Of a DNA stretch of 59,831 bases, positions 1-9,681 are shown in pieces. Position 1 is the first letter of the stretch. Every line of letters begins with the position of its first letter. The notes under the pieces were generated by a model that saw only the letters and a list, made by a program, of their open reading frames with translations, ran no database searches and was not told the origin of the DNA. The translations under genes and the position numbers were made by a program. The DNA is from Rhizobium sp. ASV8 (GTDB lineage Bacteria; Pseudomonadota; Alphaproteobacteria; Rhizobiales; Rhizobiaceae). The stretch lies in contig NZ_JAELUG010000027.1 of NCBI RefSeq assembly GCF_016429255.1, forward strand, positions 1 to 59,831, in the 5' to 3' direction.

Positions 1-175
1 CCGCAATATTCGCCTGAATGACGCCGCTTGCCTGCATGCGCTTGATGCGCCGCTGCACGGCAGCAGCCGAAAGATGAACCAGTTCGCCGATCTGGCGCTG
101 CGGAACGGTGCTGTCCTTTTGGAGGATCTCGAGAATCGCCACATCGAATTCATCGAGATCGGCCGGTTTGCGCAT
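1..175 (-). CDS. Lrp/AsnC family transcriptional regulator (N-terminal part, cut by window edge)
   Basis: The first 58 codons are present, starting at the ATG at 175 and running off the left edge. They encode the typical AsnC winged helix-turn-helix: the opening DEFDVAILEILQKDS, then QRQIGELVHLS, and the recognition helix AAVQRRIKRMQASGVI. Proteins of this family bind DNA as feast/famine regulators that respond to amino acids through a C-terminal RAM domain, which lies outside the window. The gene is divergent from the EamA-type exporter at 300, with about 124 bases between them. That is the usual arrangement for an AsnC protein controlling a neighbouring amino-acid or metabolite exporter. 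The target is inferred from position only. Confidence 0.88.
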   Translation of the reverse strand, partial: MRKPADLDEFDVAILEILQKDSTVPQRQIGELVHLSAAAVQRRIKRMQASGVIQANIA

Positions 176-299
176 TTCAAGACATCCTTACCGCAAAGAG
201 GAAACAAAATTGCATGAAAGCTGACAAAATGGAGCCAAATACTCTGCTGCCATGTACTAGGTTTGCGCCACAAATCATCTGACTTGCAAAGGCAAAAGA

Positions 300-1262
300 A
301 TGTCACGCCCCGACATCGACTACGACACGCACTCCCACGATCTTCGTGAAGGAGCGGTTACGAGCCATCCAACCGCCGGCAAGGCATCCGACGACTCGAA
401 GGGATTTGTCTTCGGATTGGTGGCGATGGTGCTGGCGGCGCTGGCAATGAGCATCTCGCCCAGTCTTGTGCGTCTCGCCGATGTCGGTCCTTTCGCCAGC
501 GCCTTCTGGCGAGTCTTCCTGGCGCTGCCGATCCTCTGGATATGGATGCGCTATGCTGAAGCGGCGGAGCCTGCTGCGCCCCGCGCCAGCTTCACCTTGG
601 CGACTGTCCTCGCCGGTATGGCTTTTACCGGAGACCTGTTCTTCTGGCACATCTCCATCCTGCGAACCACCATTGCCAACGCAACCTTCTTCGCGACCAT
701 GGCGCCGCTATGGGTCGTCATCTTCGGATGGCTGCTGCTGCGGCAGAGGGTCAGCCGTGCAACGCTGGTCGGACTCCTCGTCTGTCTGGCAGGTGGAACG
801 GCACTGGTGGTGCAGAGCCTTGCCTTCAACCCGAGCCGCGCCGTCGGCGATGGCCTGGCGGTTGTCACCGGCGCCTTCTTCGGCCTCTATTTCCTGGCCG
901 TTGGCGCAGCGCGCGGCAGAACAAATGCTGCCCGTGTCACCTTTGAACTGAGCGTCGTCACCGCAGCGCTTCTGTTCCTGGTCGCGATCTTCTTCGAGCC
1001 GAGGATTCTGCCGCAATCGGCCTCCGGCTGGGGCGTCCTGCTGGCACTGGGCCTTATCAGCCATGCCGGCGGCCAGGGACTGGTCTCGGTCGCACTCGGA
1101 AGACTGCCGACGGTCTTCTCGTCACTGGTCATCTTCCTGGAAACAATCGCGGCGGCGCTGTTTGCCTGGATCTTGTTCGGCGAAAACGTCACGCTGATTC
1201 AGGCGTTGGGTGGAATCATCATCGTCGCAGGCATCTGGATTTCCCGGCCGCGCAGCGAGTGA
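300..1262 (+). CDS. EamA/DMT family transporter (drug/metabolite exporter)
   Basis: This 320-residue inner-membrane protein has two EamA repeats, roughly residues 34-171 and 182-316, and about ten hydrophobic segments. The first begins at FVFGLVAMVLAALAM. A hydrophilic N-terminal tail of about 33 residues precedes it, so the true start could lie further in, although no later ATG before the first membrane segment has a better ribosome site. DMT proteins typically export amino acids or other small metabolites, but the substrate cannot be read from sequence. It is divergent from the AsnC-type regulator, the likely controller. A strong terminator follows at 1286-1322. Confidence 0.9.
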   Translation: MSRPDIDYDTHSHDLREGAVTSHPTAGKASDDSKGFVFGLVAMVLAALAMSISPSLVRLADVGPFASAFWRVFLALPILWIWMRYAEAAEPAAPRASFTLATVLAGMAFTGDLFFWHISILRTTIANATFFATMAPLWVVIFGWLLLRQRVSRATLVGLLVCLAGGTALVVQSLAFNPSRAVGDGLAVVTGAFFGLYFLAVGAARGRTNAARVTFELSVVTAALLFLVAIFFEPRILPQSASGWGVLLALGLISHAGGQGLVSVALGRLPTVFSSLVIFLETIAAALFAWILFGENVTLIQALGGIIIVAGIWISRPRSE

Positions 1263-1285
1263 AGGCGGGGTCACCGAAGAGATAC

Positions 1286-1322
1286 AGGCGCCAACCATGC
1301 TACAGCGTGGCGGCGCCTTTTT
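1286..1322 (+). terminator. Rho-independent terminator of the EamA exporter gene
   Basis: The outer stem AGGCGCC (1286-1292) pairs with GGCGCCT (1312-1318). The inner stem CCATGC (1295-1300) pairs with GCGTGG (1305-1310) around a TACA loop, and a T run follows to 1322. It lies 24 bases after the exporter stop. It overlaps the last codons and stop of the convergent small gene at 1300-1539. Confidence 0.8.
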
Positions 1323-1539
1323 GTTCGGTATCGGCATGCAGGTCGTGCAGTGCCTTTTCGATGACGCGCAGATCGTCCTGAAGGCCGTCATCGGCGCTCA
1401 TGGAACTCTCGGTCCCGGCGCGCTGGAGGCCTCGAGCTTCGCTCTGCAACTCACGCAACTTGTCGATCTTGCCGCGCGTGCGCAGATGACCGTCGCGCAG
1501 AATATCGCGCACTGTCTTTTCCATTGCGGTGATGAGCAT
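1300..1539 (-). CDS. Small hypothetical protein, helical and charged
   Basis: The product has 79 residues. I chose the ATG at 1539 because AGGAGG precedes it with seven bases of spacing. An upstream in-frame extension to 1626 has no comparable site. The product is soluble and rich in Lys, Arg, Glu and Asp, with predicted helices around MEKTVRDILRDG and LQDDLRVIEKALHDLHAD. It has no cysteine, signal peptide or membrane segment. I do not recognise a family. Its 3' end, including the stop codon, forms part of the terminator hairpin of the convergent exporter gene. Confidence 0.6.
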   Translation of the reverse strand: MLITAMEKTVRDILRDGHLRTRGKIDKLRELQSEARGLQRAGTESSMSADDGLQDDLRVIEKALHDLHADTEQKGAATL

Positions 1540-1615
1540 ACATTTTCCTCCTCTCGATAGGACTGGCCAATCAGAGGAAGTAACGAACGAGGTGCGAGAC
1601 TGTTCCGAGTGAGGA

Positions 1616-2470
1616 TCAGTCGGCAAGGCGCCGGTAGCCGGTCGGATACTCGTAGAGCCAGCCGATGCGCTCCACGGCAGCGGCGAAATTCTCCCGTGCC
1701 ACGGTCATTGTGTGGCCGTTGGCATGAACGATGGTCTCCGGGTCTTCCATGATCGCCACATGGCCCTTCCAGAAGACGAAATCGCCGCGGCGCAGTTGTT
1801 CACGAGCAATCGGTTCGCCCAAGCCAGTCGCCTGCATATCGGTATCGCGCGGCGCGGAATGCCCTGTCATCAGCAGCGCCAATTGCACCAGCCCCGAACA
1901 ATCAATGCCGAGGCCGGAACGCCCGCCCCAAAGGTAAGGGGTTTCGAGGAAGCGGAGAGCGACATCGACGTAGTCGTCATTGCCAACATGATCGATCGGC
2001 TGAACATGCTTGGCGAAGATCGCGGTGCCGTCCTCGAGGACGACGTAGTGATTGCCGCGCGCCTCTGCCGTGCCGGTGACGCGCACGCGGCTGCCCATCG
2101 ACAGCACGGCCGCATGCGGCTTGCGCAGTTCCGGCTCGGGATAGATGAACGTGCGCTGAGGGACGACGATATGGGTCGCAGCCGAGCCCCCTTCCCTGAT
2201 CGCCGTTTCAGGAAGATATCCGACATAGCCGTCCGCAGTCGCTTTGACCCAGCACCAGCCACTGCTGCGCTCGAAAACCACGACCTCTTCGCCCATGAGC
2301 AATTCGGTATCGATGCCTGACGCGAGATCCGGCTTCGGACGAAGCGCGACAATGGGAACGGCGACCTCTGCCTTGCTGCCTTCGACGAAACGTTCGGCTT
2401 CGACTTTTCCCCTGAGCGAGGCTTCGGCGAGGTCAGGTCTGAAAGCGTGGAGGCGACGGTCGAGCGTCAT
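1616..2470 (-). CDS. NlpC/P60 family cysteine peptidase with SH3-like domains
   Basis: This 284-residue protein is a probable peptidoglycan endopeptidase that cleaves stem peptides between D-Glu and the diamino acid. Two bacterial SH3-like segments lie at about residues 35-90 and 100-160. The catalytic domain covers about 165-284, with nucleophile Cys191 in GIDCSGLVQ, His237 in GHVAIM and a third polar residue, probably His249, in VHANG. There is no obvious signal peptide, as is common in rhizobial members of this family. The start at the ATG at 2470 gives a 16-base gap from the MarR-type gene upstream. With pepA further upstream on the same strand, these may form one transcription unit. Confidence 0.9.
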   Translation of the reverse strand: MTLDRRLHAFRPDLAEASLRGKVEAERFVEGSKAEVAVPIVALRPKPDLASGIDTELLMGEEVVVFERSSGWCWVKATADGYVGYLPETAIREGGSAATHIVVPQRTFIYPEPELRKPHAAVLSMGSRVRVTGTAEARGNHYVVLEDGTAIFAKHVQPIDHVGNDDYVDVALRFLETPYLWGGRSGLGIDCSGLVQLALLMTGHSAPRDTDMQATGLGEPIAREQLRRGDFVFWKGHVAIMEDPETIVHANGHTMTVARENFAAAVERIGWLYEYPTGYRRLAD

Positions 2471-2486
2471 AAGGCAATTCCCGAAT

Positions 2487-2837
2487 TCATAGTTTGCGGC
2501 CGTGCTCGATGACGAGATCGCCGAGTTTTTCCAGATAGAGCGCGCCGGTGACCGTGCGCTTGATGATGACATTGCGGCGATCGCGATCGTCGCGCACCCG
2601 GTCGACCAATCCCATCTCACCCATGGTGTCAAGCGCCCGGGTGATGACCGGCTTGGTGACGCCGAGGGTCGCTGCCAGCCCCCGCACGGTGTGCGGCGGC
2701 GGCACGAGGTAGATCTGCAGAAGGATCGCAGTCTGCCGCAGCGTCAAATCGTGATCCTCGCGGCGCACCTGAGCGAGCGTCACGCCATGCCAAAGGCCAA
2801 GGGCCTGCGAGGCGGAGAGATCTAGCGGCACGGACAA
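2487..2837 (-). CDS. MarR-type winged-helix transcriptional regulator
   Basis: This 116-residue protein has a winged helix at about residues 33-95: LTLRQTAILLQIYL, RGLAATLGVTKPVITRALDT (recognition helix) and the wing DDRDRRNVIIKRT. The start is not ATG. It is either TTG at 2837 or GTG at 2831, with a GGGG run just upstream. Compared with full MarR proteins (about 140 residues) it is short and lacks much of the C-terminal dimerisation helix. It lies 16 bases before the NlpC/P60 gene and may regulate its own unit. The ligand is unknown. Confidence 0.8.
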   Translation of the reverse strand: MSVPLDLSASQALGLWHGVTLAQVRREDHDLTLRQTAILLQIYLVPPPHTVRGLAATLGVTKPVITRALDTMGEMGLVDRVRDDRDRRNVIIKRTVTGALYLEKLGDLVIEHGRKL

Positions 2838-2893
2838 CCCCGAAAATCGTTACGCTACCGTTCCAGTCTCGGCCAAGATCGTGGCGGATTCAA

Positions 2894-2933
2894 GGGGGAT
2901 CCACCCCCTCTCCCTGAATGCGGGTAGAGGGGG
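2894..2933. repeat. GC-rich inverted repeats between pepA and the MarR-type gene
   Basis: CCCCCTCTCCC (2904-2914) can pair with GGG-T-AGAGGGGG (2922-2933) around a seven-base loop, with one bulge. A further GGGGG run at 2894-2898 offers an alternative partner for the C run. It starts ten bases after the pepA stop. It could end or attenuate pepA transcripts or protect their 3' ends, but no T run follows on the minus strand. Confidence 0.5.
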
Positions 2934-2943
2934 TAGCTGTGGT

Positions 2944-4335
<1,392 letters not shown>

Positions 4336-4370
4336 AACCATCCTTTGACAATGACTTCAGGGAATCGAGA

Positions 4371-4393
4371 GTTAACCGTCTGTTAGGGTTAAC
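4371..4393. promoter_or_regulatory. Inverted repeat with CtrA-like spacing between pepA and tadD
   Basis: GTTAACC (4371-4377) and GGTTAAC (4387-4393) form a perfect seven-base inverted repeat with a nine-base spacer. The same segment contains TTAA-N7-TTAG, one base from the CtrA consensus TTAA-N7-TTAA. It lies about 90 bases upstream of tadD and about 36 upstream of pepA, so it could affect either gene. Binding is inferred from the motif only. Confidence 0.4.
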
Positions 4394-4484
4394 AGATTAT
4401 TGCTGGAGCGAACATTGCGTCGAACCTTTCCCTGTTTCGATTCTAGGCCTGACGCAAGACTTATGGATTCAGGGAAATAGCGTC

Positions 4485-5315
4485 ATGTCCGCCGGTTCAA
4501 CCTCGTCTTTGCTTAGAACCTTTCTTTTTCGAGGCGCTTCGGCCGCGCTTCTGGCAGCCGCCCTGGCAAGCTGCTCGACGACGGCAAGCAAGGACAACAT
4601 CACCACCGGCTCGATCCCGAAGTCTTCGAGGCCGATGGACACGGTGAACGGCACCGACCTGGCGCAGACGACGGCGACGTTGGGCAAGGCTTACGATGCC
4701 AACCCTAGGGATCGCGACGCGGGCGTCAACTACGCCAATGCACTGCGCATGAGCGGCCGCAACGACCAGGCTCTCGCCGTTATGCAGCAGGTTGCGATCA
4801 ACAATCCAAGCGACCGCGGCGTGCTGGCCGCCTACGGCAAGGCACAGGCGGCCGCGGGCCAGCTCGAACAGGCTCTGGCCACCATCGACCGCGCCCAGAC
4901 CCCCGACCGTCCCGACTGGCGTCTCGTTTCGGCAGAAGGCGCAATCCTCGATCAGCTTGGCCGCTCCACCGATGCGCGCGGCAAATATCGCGACGCACTG
5001 GTGCTGGCGCCCAACGAACCGACGATCCTTTCGAACCTCGGCATGTCCTACGTGCTGACCGGCGATCTCAAGAATGCCGAGAGCTACCTTCGTTCGGCGG
5101 CTGGACAACCGGGCGCAGACAGCCGCGTCCGCCAGAACCTGGCGCTCGTCGTCGGCTTGCAAGGCCGCTTCGCGGAAGCCGAGAAGATCGCCCGGCAGGA
5201 ACTGACACCCGAGCAGGCGAACGCCAATGTCACCTATCTGCGCTCCATGCTGGCCCAGCGCAATTCCTGGCAGAAGCTTGCAGCGAGCGGTGACGGCAAG
5301 AAGGCCATCCAGTAA
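4485..5315 (+). CDS. tadD: TadD-like TPR lipoprotein of the Tad/Flp pilus system
   Basis: The 276-residue protein begins with a lipoprotein signal ending in L27-A-S-C30, so it is probably anchored in the outer membrane. TPR repeats follow from about residue 60 to 250 (for example ALRMSGRNDQALAVMQQVA and LGMSYVLTGDLKNAESYL). In Tad systems TadD is a pilotin-like factor for assembly and secretin stability. Here it stands apart from the other pilus genes, on the opposite strand and beyond tadC, separated by a LysE-type gene. AGGGA precedes the ATG at 4485. Its own promoter region contains the CtrA-like repeat at 4371-4393. Confidence 0.85.
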   Translation: MSAGSTSSLLRTFLFRGASAALLAAALASCSTTASKDNITTGSIPKSSRPMDTVNGTDLAQTTATLGKAYDANPRDRDAGVNYANALRMSGRNDQALAVMQQVAINNPSDRGVLAAYGKAQAAAGQLEQALATIDRAQTPDRPDWRLVSAEGAILDQLGRSTDARGKYRDALVLAPNEPTILSNLGMSYVLTGDLKNAESYLRSAAGQPGADSRVRQNLALVVGLQGRFAEAEKIARQELTPEQANANVTYLRSMLAQRNSWQKLAASGDGKKAIQ

Positions 5316-5372
5316 ACGACCTGAGGCAAATAACGGCTTCTTCATTTCGAAGCTACGCCGCCACGTCGGCGG

Positions 5373-6017
5373 TCAGCGCCAGATATGCCGCGGCAGGCCA
5401 TCCATCACTAGTCTTGCCCCCAATGCGCCAATGATGGCGCCGGCCACCCTATCGATCCACAGTTTCGATCCGACATAAAAAGCGCGCGGGCGAATGGACG
5501 AGAAAGCCAGGGTGACCAAGGTATACCAACCGACTTCGACCAGGAAAACTGCCGGCGGAACCGTCAACAGCAGCCACGGAGCTGGAGACGGCGGAAGAAG
5601 CGCCGCGAAAATACTCCCATAAAAGATCGCAGTCTTGGGATTGCTGAGTTGGGTTCCGAGCGCGAAGAGATAATTGCGTGCAACGCCTCCAGCCGCCGGA
5701 GTAGCCGGCGCATCGATCGGAAGATCGTGCGCGGCATTGCGCCAGATGCGGATGCCGACATAGATCAGGTAGAGACCACCTGCGACCTTCAACGCGAGAT
5801 ACAGCCATTCGACCTTCATCAGCAGCGCGCTCAAGCCGAAGAGAGCCAGCGTCGCGAAGATGACGCTGCCCGTTCCCATCCCGAAGGCTGCGGCCAGACC
5901 AGCTTTGCGCGAGCGGGAGACAGCGATGCGGGAGACCAGCACAAAGCTTGGCCCCGGACTGACGGCACCGATGAAGACTGCGGCAATGACACTGAAAAAT
6001 ATGGCCATGGATGACAT
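5373..6017 (-). CDS. LysE/RhtB family amino-acid exporter
   Basis: This 214-residue inner-membrane protein has about six hydrophobic segments and the family hallmark near the N-terminus, GAVSPGPSFVLV (residues 13-24). The family exports amino acids such as lysine, threonine or homoserine lactone-like compounds. Substrate cannot be assigned. GGGAGG lies six bases before the ATG at 6017, which decides the start over a longer frame. It sits between tadC and tadD with no clear link to the pilus. It converges with tadD, whose stop is 57 bases away. Confidence 0.88.
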   Translation of the reverse strand: MSSMAIFFSVIAAVFIGAVSPGPSFVLVSRIAVSRSRKAGLAAAFGMGTGSVIFATLALFGLSALLMKVEWLYLALKVAGGLYLIYVGIRIWRNAAHDLPIDAPATPAAGGVARNYLFALGTQLSNPKTAIFYGSIFAALLPPSPAPWLLLTVPPAVFLVEVGWYTLVTLAFSSIRPRAFYVGSKLWIDRVAGAIIGALGARLVMDGLPRHIWR

Positions 6018-6160
6018 GCGACACCTCCCGATCCGGCTGGAAATCCGCTTGGTCGCCGAGCCTGGATGCTTCGCGCATGTCGGAAACCATCCTAGAGCGT
6101 CGCCGGCGACATCGATGAGGAGCTTAATCATCCGCCCGCGCTGCGGGCAAGCCGGAACGT

Positions 6161-7138
6161 TCAGAACTTGTCCAGAGTGCGGATGATCGCCGGCCCGAGA
6201 ATGACCGCCATCAGCACGGGCAGGAAGAAGACGATCATCGGCACGGTTAGCTTCGGCGGCAGTGCTGCAGCCTTCTTTTCCGCCTCGTTCATGCGCTCGT
6301 CGCGGCCTTCCTGGGCCATGACGCGCAACGCTTGCGACAGCGGCGTTCCGTAGCGCTCGGCCTGGATGAGGGCCTGCGTTACCGATTTGACCAGCTCGAT
6401 CTGCGTACGGGCAGCGAGATTGTCGAAGGCGGTGCGACGATCCTGCAGGAAGGAAAGTTCGGCCATGGTCAGGATCATTTCTTCCGCGAGCGCCGGGGAT
6501 TGTTCCCCCATCTCTTCGGCGACGCGGCGCATGCCGGCTTCGATCGATATGCCCGACTCCACACAGATCAGCATCAGGTCGAGTGCATCCGGCCAGGCTC
6601 GCTTGATCGACTTCTGGCGCTTGGTGACCAGATTGGAGACATAGATGTTCGGTGCGTAGAAGCCGATGTAGGCCACCACGATCACGCCGAGGAGACGGAT
6701 CGGCAACGGCCTGCTTTCGAAATAACCGAGAACGAAAACCACGAACAAGGCGAAAGCAAGAAACAGGAACGGCAGCAGAAACCGCGCCACCAGAAACATG
6801 TTCAGGGCGTTTTCGGAGCGCAGGCCGGCGGCGCGTAGACGATTGATCGTATTGGCGTCAACAAGTGCGTTGCGCAGGTTGAAGCGCTCGACAATCTGCC
6901 GGACATTGTGGTTGTTCTGGTTGCGCAGCGTTGCCTTGCCGCCGTCGACATTCAAACGCGCCCGCTCGCGGGCACGGATCTGCTCACGCTCGGTCGAGAC
7001 GGCCTTCATGCGCTTGTTAAGATCGCCGCGCTCCAGCATCGGCAATGCGATCGTATAGAAGGTGGCAAATACCACGACGGCGACGACAACCGCGAGGATC
7101 GTGCCGGGATCGGTCAAATTGGCAGCCAGATCAGACAT
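6161..7138 (-). CDS. tadC: TadC, Tad pilus inner-membrane platform protein
   Basis: The 325-residue protein has a T2SSF/GspF domain at about residues 185-310, with the conserved SGISIEAGMRRVAEEMG segment and a hydrophobic C-terminal helix. Two membrane segments lie near residues 115-165 and one at the N-terminus (residues 13-34). TadB and TadC form the inner-membrane platform that the ATPase drives during pilin polymerisation. It is last in the minus-strand series, 21 bases after tadB. Confidence 0.93.
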   Translation of the reverse strand: MSDLAANLTDPGTILAVVVAVVVFATFYTIALPMLERGDLNKRMKAVSTEREQIRARERARLNVDGGKATLRNQNNHNVRQIVERFNLRNALVDANTINRLRAAGLRSENALNMFLVARFLLPFLFLAFALFVVFVLGYFESRPLPIRLLGVIVVAYIGFYAPNIYVSNLVTKRQKSIKRAWPDALDLMLICVESGISIEAGMRRVAEEMGEQSPALAEEMILTMAELSFLQDRRTAFDNLAARTQIELVKSVTQALIQAERYGTPLSQALRVMAQEGRDERMNEAEKKAAALPPKLTVPMIVFFLPVLMAVILGPAIIRTLDKF

Positions 7139-7159
7139 GGGCTTGGCGGCTCCCCCCGC

Positions 7160-8167
7160 TCAGATCTCGAAATTGATCATATTGCGCATGATGAAAATGC
7201 CGATGGACATCCAGATGCCGGCGCCAATCAGGATCAGGTGTCCGCGCGGATCGGTAAATAGGACCGTCATATATTGCGGCGACGTCATGGAGACGAGCGT
7301 CATGACGACGAAGGGCAAAGCGCCAATGATGACGGCGGAGGCTTTTGCCTCCATCGACAATGCCTGGACTTTCGCCTTCATCTTCTTGCGTTCACGCAGC
7401 ACCCGCGACAGATTACCCAGTGCTTCCGACAGGTTGCCACCGGCCTGCGCCTGGACGGCGATGACGATCGAGAAGAAATTCACCTCCTGAAGCGGCATAT
7501 GGTTCAGCATACGGGCACAGGCATCTGACATGCTGAGGCCCACCTGCTGCGCTTCGACCACTCGGCGGAACTCCGTCCTGACCGGCTCGCGAGCCTCAGC
7601 GGCCACCAACCGAACGGAATCGTTCAGCGGCAAGCCGGACCGAAGCGAACGGGTAATGAGATCGAGCGCGTTGGGAAACTCGTTGAGAAACTTGCCCTGG
7701 CGCCGCTTGATAAGGAAGCTGACAATCCATCGAGGCAAGCCGAACATGGCCGCAAAAGGCAATCCGAGGATGACCAGGAGCGGAGCGCCTATGATGAAAA
7801 GAATAAACATGATGAACAGGCCGAACAGCGCGCTGATGAGATAGAAACGCGACGGCGTCAACGACAGCCCGGCTTGCGGAAGGCGAGCCTTCAATGACTG
7901 CTTCTTCTTGGTGCTTTCCGACTGCCGCTTCTCCAGGTCCTTGAGCGAATCCTGAACCGACTTGCGCCGCTTGGTCATTTCCTGCACGCGGTCACGCGCC
8001 ACCTTGACCTTTGCACGATCGGTCTCGGCCTGCTTCACCCGGTTGACGCGGATCTCCGCCTTCTTCTGGGTCTCGATCCTTGAATAGAGAACGCCGTAGC
8101 AGATCGCAGCCGCGGAAATAGCCGAGAGCAAGACAATCAGTAATACGACAGGATCGAAACCGAACAT
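7160..8167 (-). CDS. tadB: TadB, Tad pilus inner-membrane platform protein
   Basis: The 335-residue protein has an N-terminal membrane helix, then a highly charged segment rich in Lys, Arg and Gln (residues 32-98, likely coiled coil), two membrane segments, and a T2SSF domain at about residues 180-305 with SGLPLNDSVRLVAAEA. It is the partner of TadC in the platform complex. It lies eight bases after tadA, consistent with translational coupling in one operon. Confidence 0.93.
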   Translation of the reverse strand: MFGFDPVVLLIVLLSAISAAAICYGVLYSRIETQKKAEIRVNRVKQAETDRAKVKVARDRVQEMTKRRKSVQDSLKDLEKRQSESTKKKQSLKARLPQAGLSLTPSRFYLISALFGLFIMFILFIIGAPLLVILGLPFAAMFGLPRWIVSFLIKRRQGKFLNEFPNALDLITRSLRSGLPLNDSVRLVAAEAREPVRTEFRRVVEAQQVGLSMSDACARMLNHMPLQEVNFFSIVIAVQAQAGGNLSEALGNLSRVLRERKKMKAKVQALSMEAKASAVIIGALPFVVMTLVSMTSPQYMTVLFTDPRGHLILIGAGIWMSIGIFIMRNMINFEI

Positions 8168-8175
8168 GAGAATTC

Positions 8176-9654
8176 CTATTGGCCCTTCTGCTCCATCTCG
8201 TCGAGGGCGGCGGCTAGGCGTCGCTCCTCGTTATAGTAACGAGCGCGGTCCCAGAAATGCGGCTTGCCGATGCCGGTGGAGAGGTGCCGGCCGACAATCC
8301 GGCCATTCGCGTCCTCACCCTCGATCTCGTAGCGCATCAGGTCCTGCGTGATGATCACATCGCCTTCCATGCCGATCACCTCGGTGATCTGCGTGATCCG
8401 GCGCGAACCGTCGCGCAGACGCGCGGCCTGGATGATAACGTCGACCGAGGTGGAAATGATCTCGCGCACGGTCTTTGCCGGCAGGCTGAAACCACCCATG
8501 GCGATCATCGATTCGATACGGCTCAGGCATTCGCGCGGCGTATTGGCGTGGATGGTGCCCATCGAGCCGTCGTGACCGGTGTTCATCGCCTGCAGCAGGT
8601 CGAAGACTTCCGGTCCGCGCACTTCGCCGACGATGATGCGTTCGGGGCGCATACGAAGGCAGTTCTTGACGAGATCGCGCATGGTGATCTCGCCCTCGCC
8701 TTCGATGTTGGGCGGCCGGGTTTCCAGACGCACGACATGCGGCTGCTGCAGCTGCAGTTCGGCGGTGTCCTCGCAGGTGATGACGCGCTCGTCGCGATCG
8801 ATATAGTTGGTCAGGCAGTTCAGAAGCGTGGTCTTGCCCGAGCCTGTACCACCTGAAATGACGACATTGCAGCGCACGCGCCCGATGATCTGGAGCAGCG
8901 TCGCGCCCTCGGGCGTGATGGCGCCGAAGCGAACAAGCTGATCAAGCGTGAGCTTGTCCTTCTTGAATTTACGAATGGTCAGTGCCGGCCCGTCGATCGC
9001 CAGCGGCGGCGCGATGACGTTAACGCGCGAACCGTCGGGCAAGCGCGCGTCGCAGATGGGGCTGGATTCGTCGACGCGACGGCCGACCTGGCTGACAATA
9101 CGCTGGCAAATGGAGAGAAGCTGCGAATTGTCGCGGAAACGGATCTCCGACTCGACGGTCTTGCCGCCGACTTCGATGAAGGTCTGGCCGGAACCATTGA
9201 CCATGATGTCGGCAATGTCGTCGCGCGCCAGCAGCGGCTCCAGAGGACCGTAGCCGAGCACGTCGTTGCAGATATCCTCAAGCAGTTCCTCCTGCTCGGA
9301 AATCGACATCGCAATATTTTTGATCGTGATGATATCGTTGACGATATCACGGATTTCTTCGCGAGCGGCTTCGTTGCCAAGCTTGGAAAGCTGCGACAGG
9401 TCGATCGTGTCGATAAGTGCCGAAAAGACCTGAGATTTGGTGTCGTAATATTCTTCGGTCCGCGCCGTCCGGCGACGGCTAGGCGTCTGCATTGGCGGCG
9501 GAGGCACCTGCTGGCGCGGCTGCGACTGCTCGCGAGAGGGCTCGATCAGGACTGCCGGTGCGGCAGTTGCGCTGGCAGCTGCGGGCGCACGTACCGGCTG
9601 GTGCACCATGCCGCCGCTCTTTGCAGGACCGTCATTTCCGCGCTTGCCAAACAT
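8176..9654 (-). CDS. cpaF: TadA/CpaF, secretion ATPase of the Tad pilus
   Basis: This 492-residue cytoplasmic hexameric motor of the type II/IV secretion ATPase family powers pilus extension and probably retraction. Walker A is GGTGSGKTT (residues 268-276) and the Walker B region is RIIVGEVRG (339-347). The Asp box CEDTAELQL and the His box after [15 protein letters not shown] are also present. The N-terminal 65 residues are Pro, Ala and Gln rich and probably disordered. That tail is longer than the core needs and is common in alphaproteobacterial CpaF. It sits between cpaE and tadB in the operon. Confidence 0.96.
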   Translation of the reverse strand: MFGKRGNDGPAKSGGMVHQPVRAPAAASATAAPAVLIEPSREQSQPRQQVPPPPMQTPSRRRTARTEEYYDTKSQVFSALIDTIDLSQLSKLGNEAAREEIRDIVNDIITIKNIAMSISEQEELLEDICNDVLGYGPLEPLLARDDIADIMVNGSGQTFIEVGGKTVESEIRFRDNSQLLSICQRIVSQVGRRVDESSPICDARLPDGSRVNVIAPPLAIDGPALTIRKFKKDKLTLDQLVRFGAITPEGATLLQIIGRVRCNVVISGGTGSGKTTLLNCLTNYIDRDERVITCEDTAELQLQQPHVVRLETRPPNIEGEGEITMRDLVKNCLRMRPERIIVGEVRGPEVFDLLQAMNTGHDGSMGTIHANTPRECLSRIESMIAMGGFSLPAKTVREIISTSVDVIIQAARLRDGSRRITQITEVIGMEGDVIITQDLMRYEIEGEDANGRIVGRHLSTGIGKPHFWDRARYYNEERRLAAALDEMEQKGQ

Positions 9655-9681
9655 GCGTTCTTTCCAATTCTGCTACTACAG

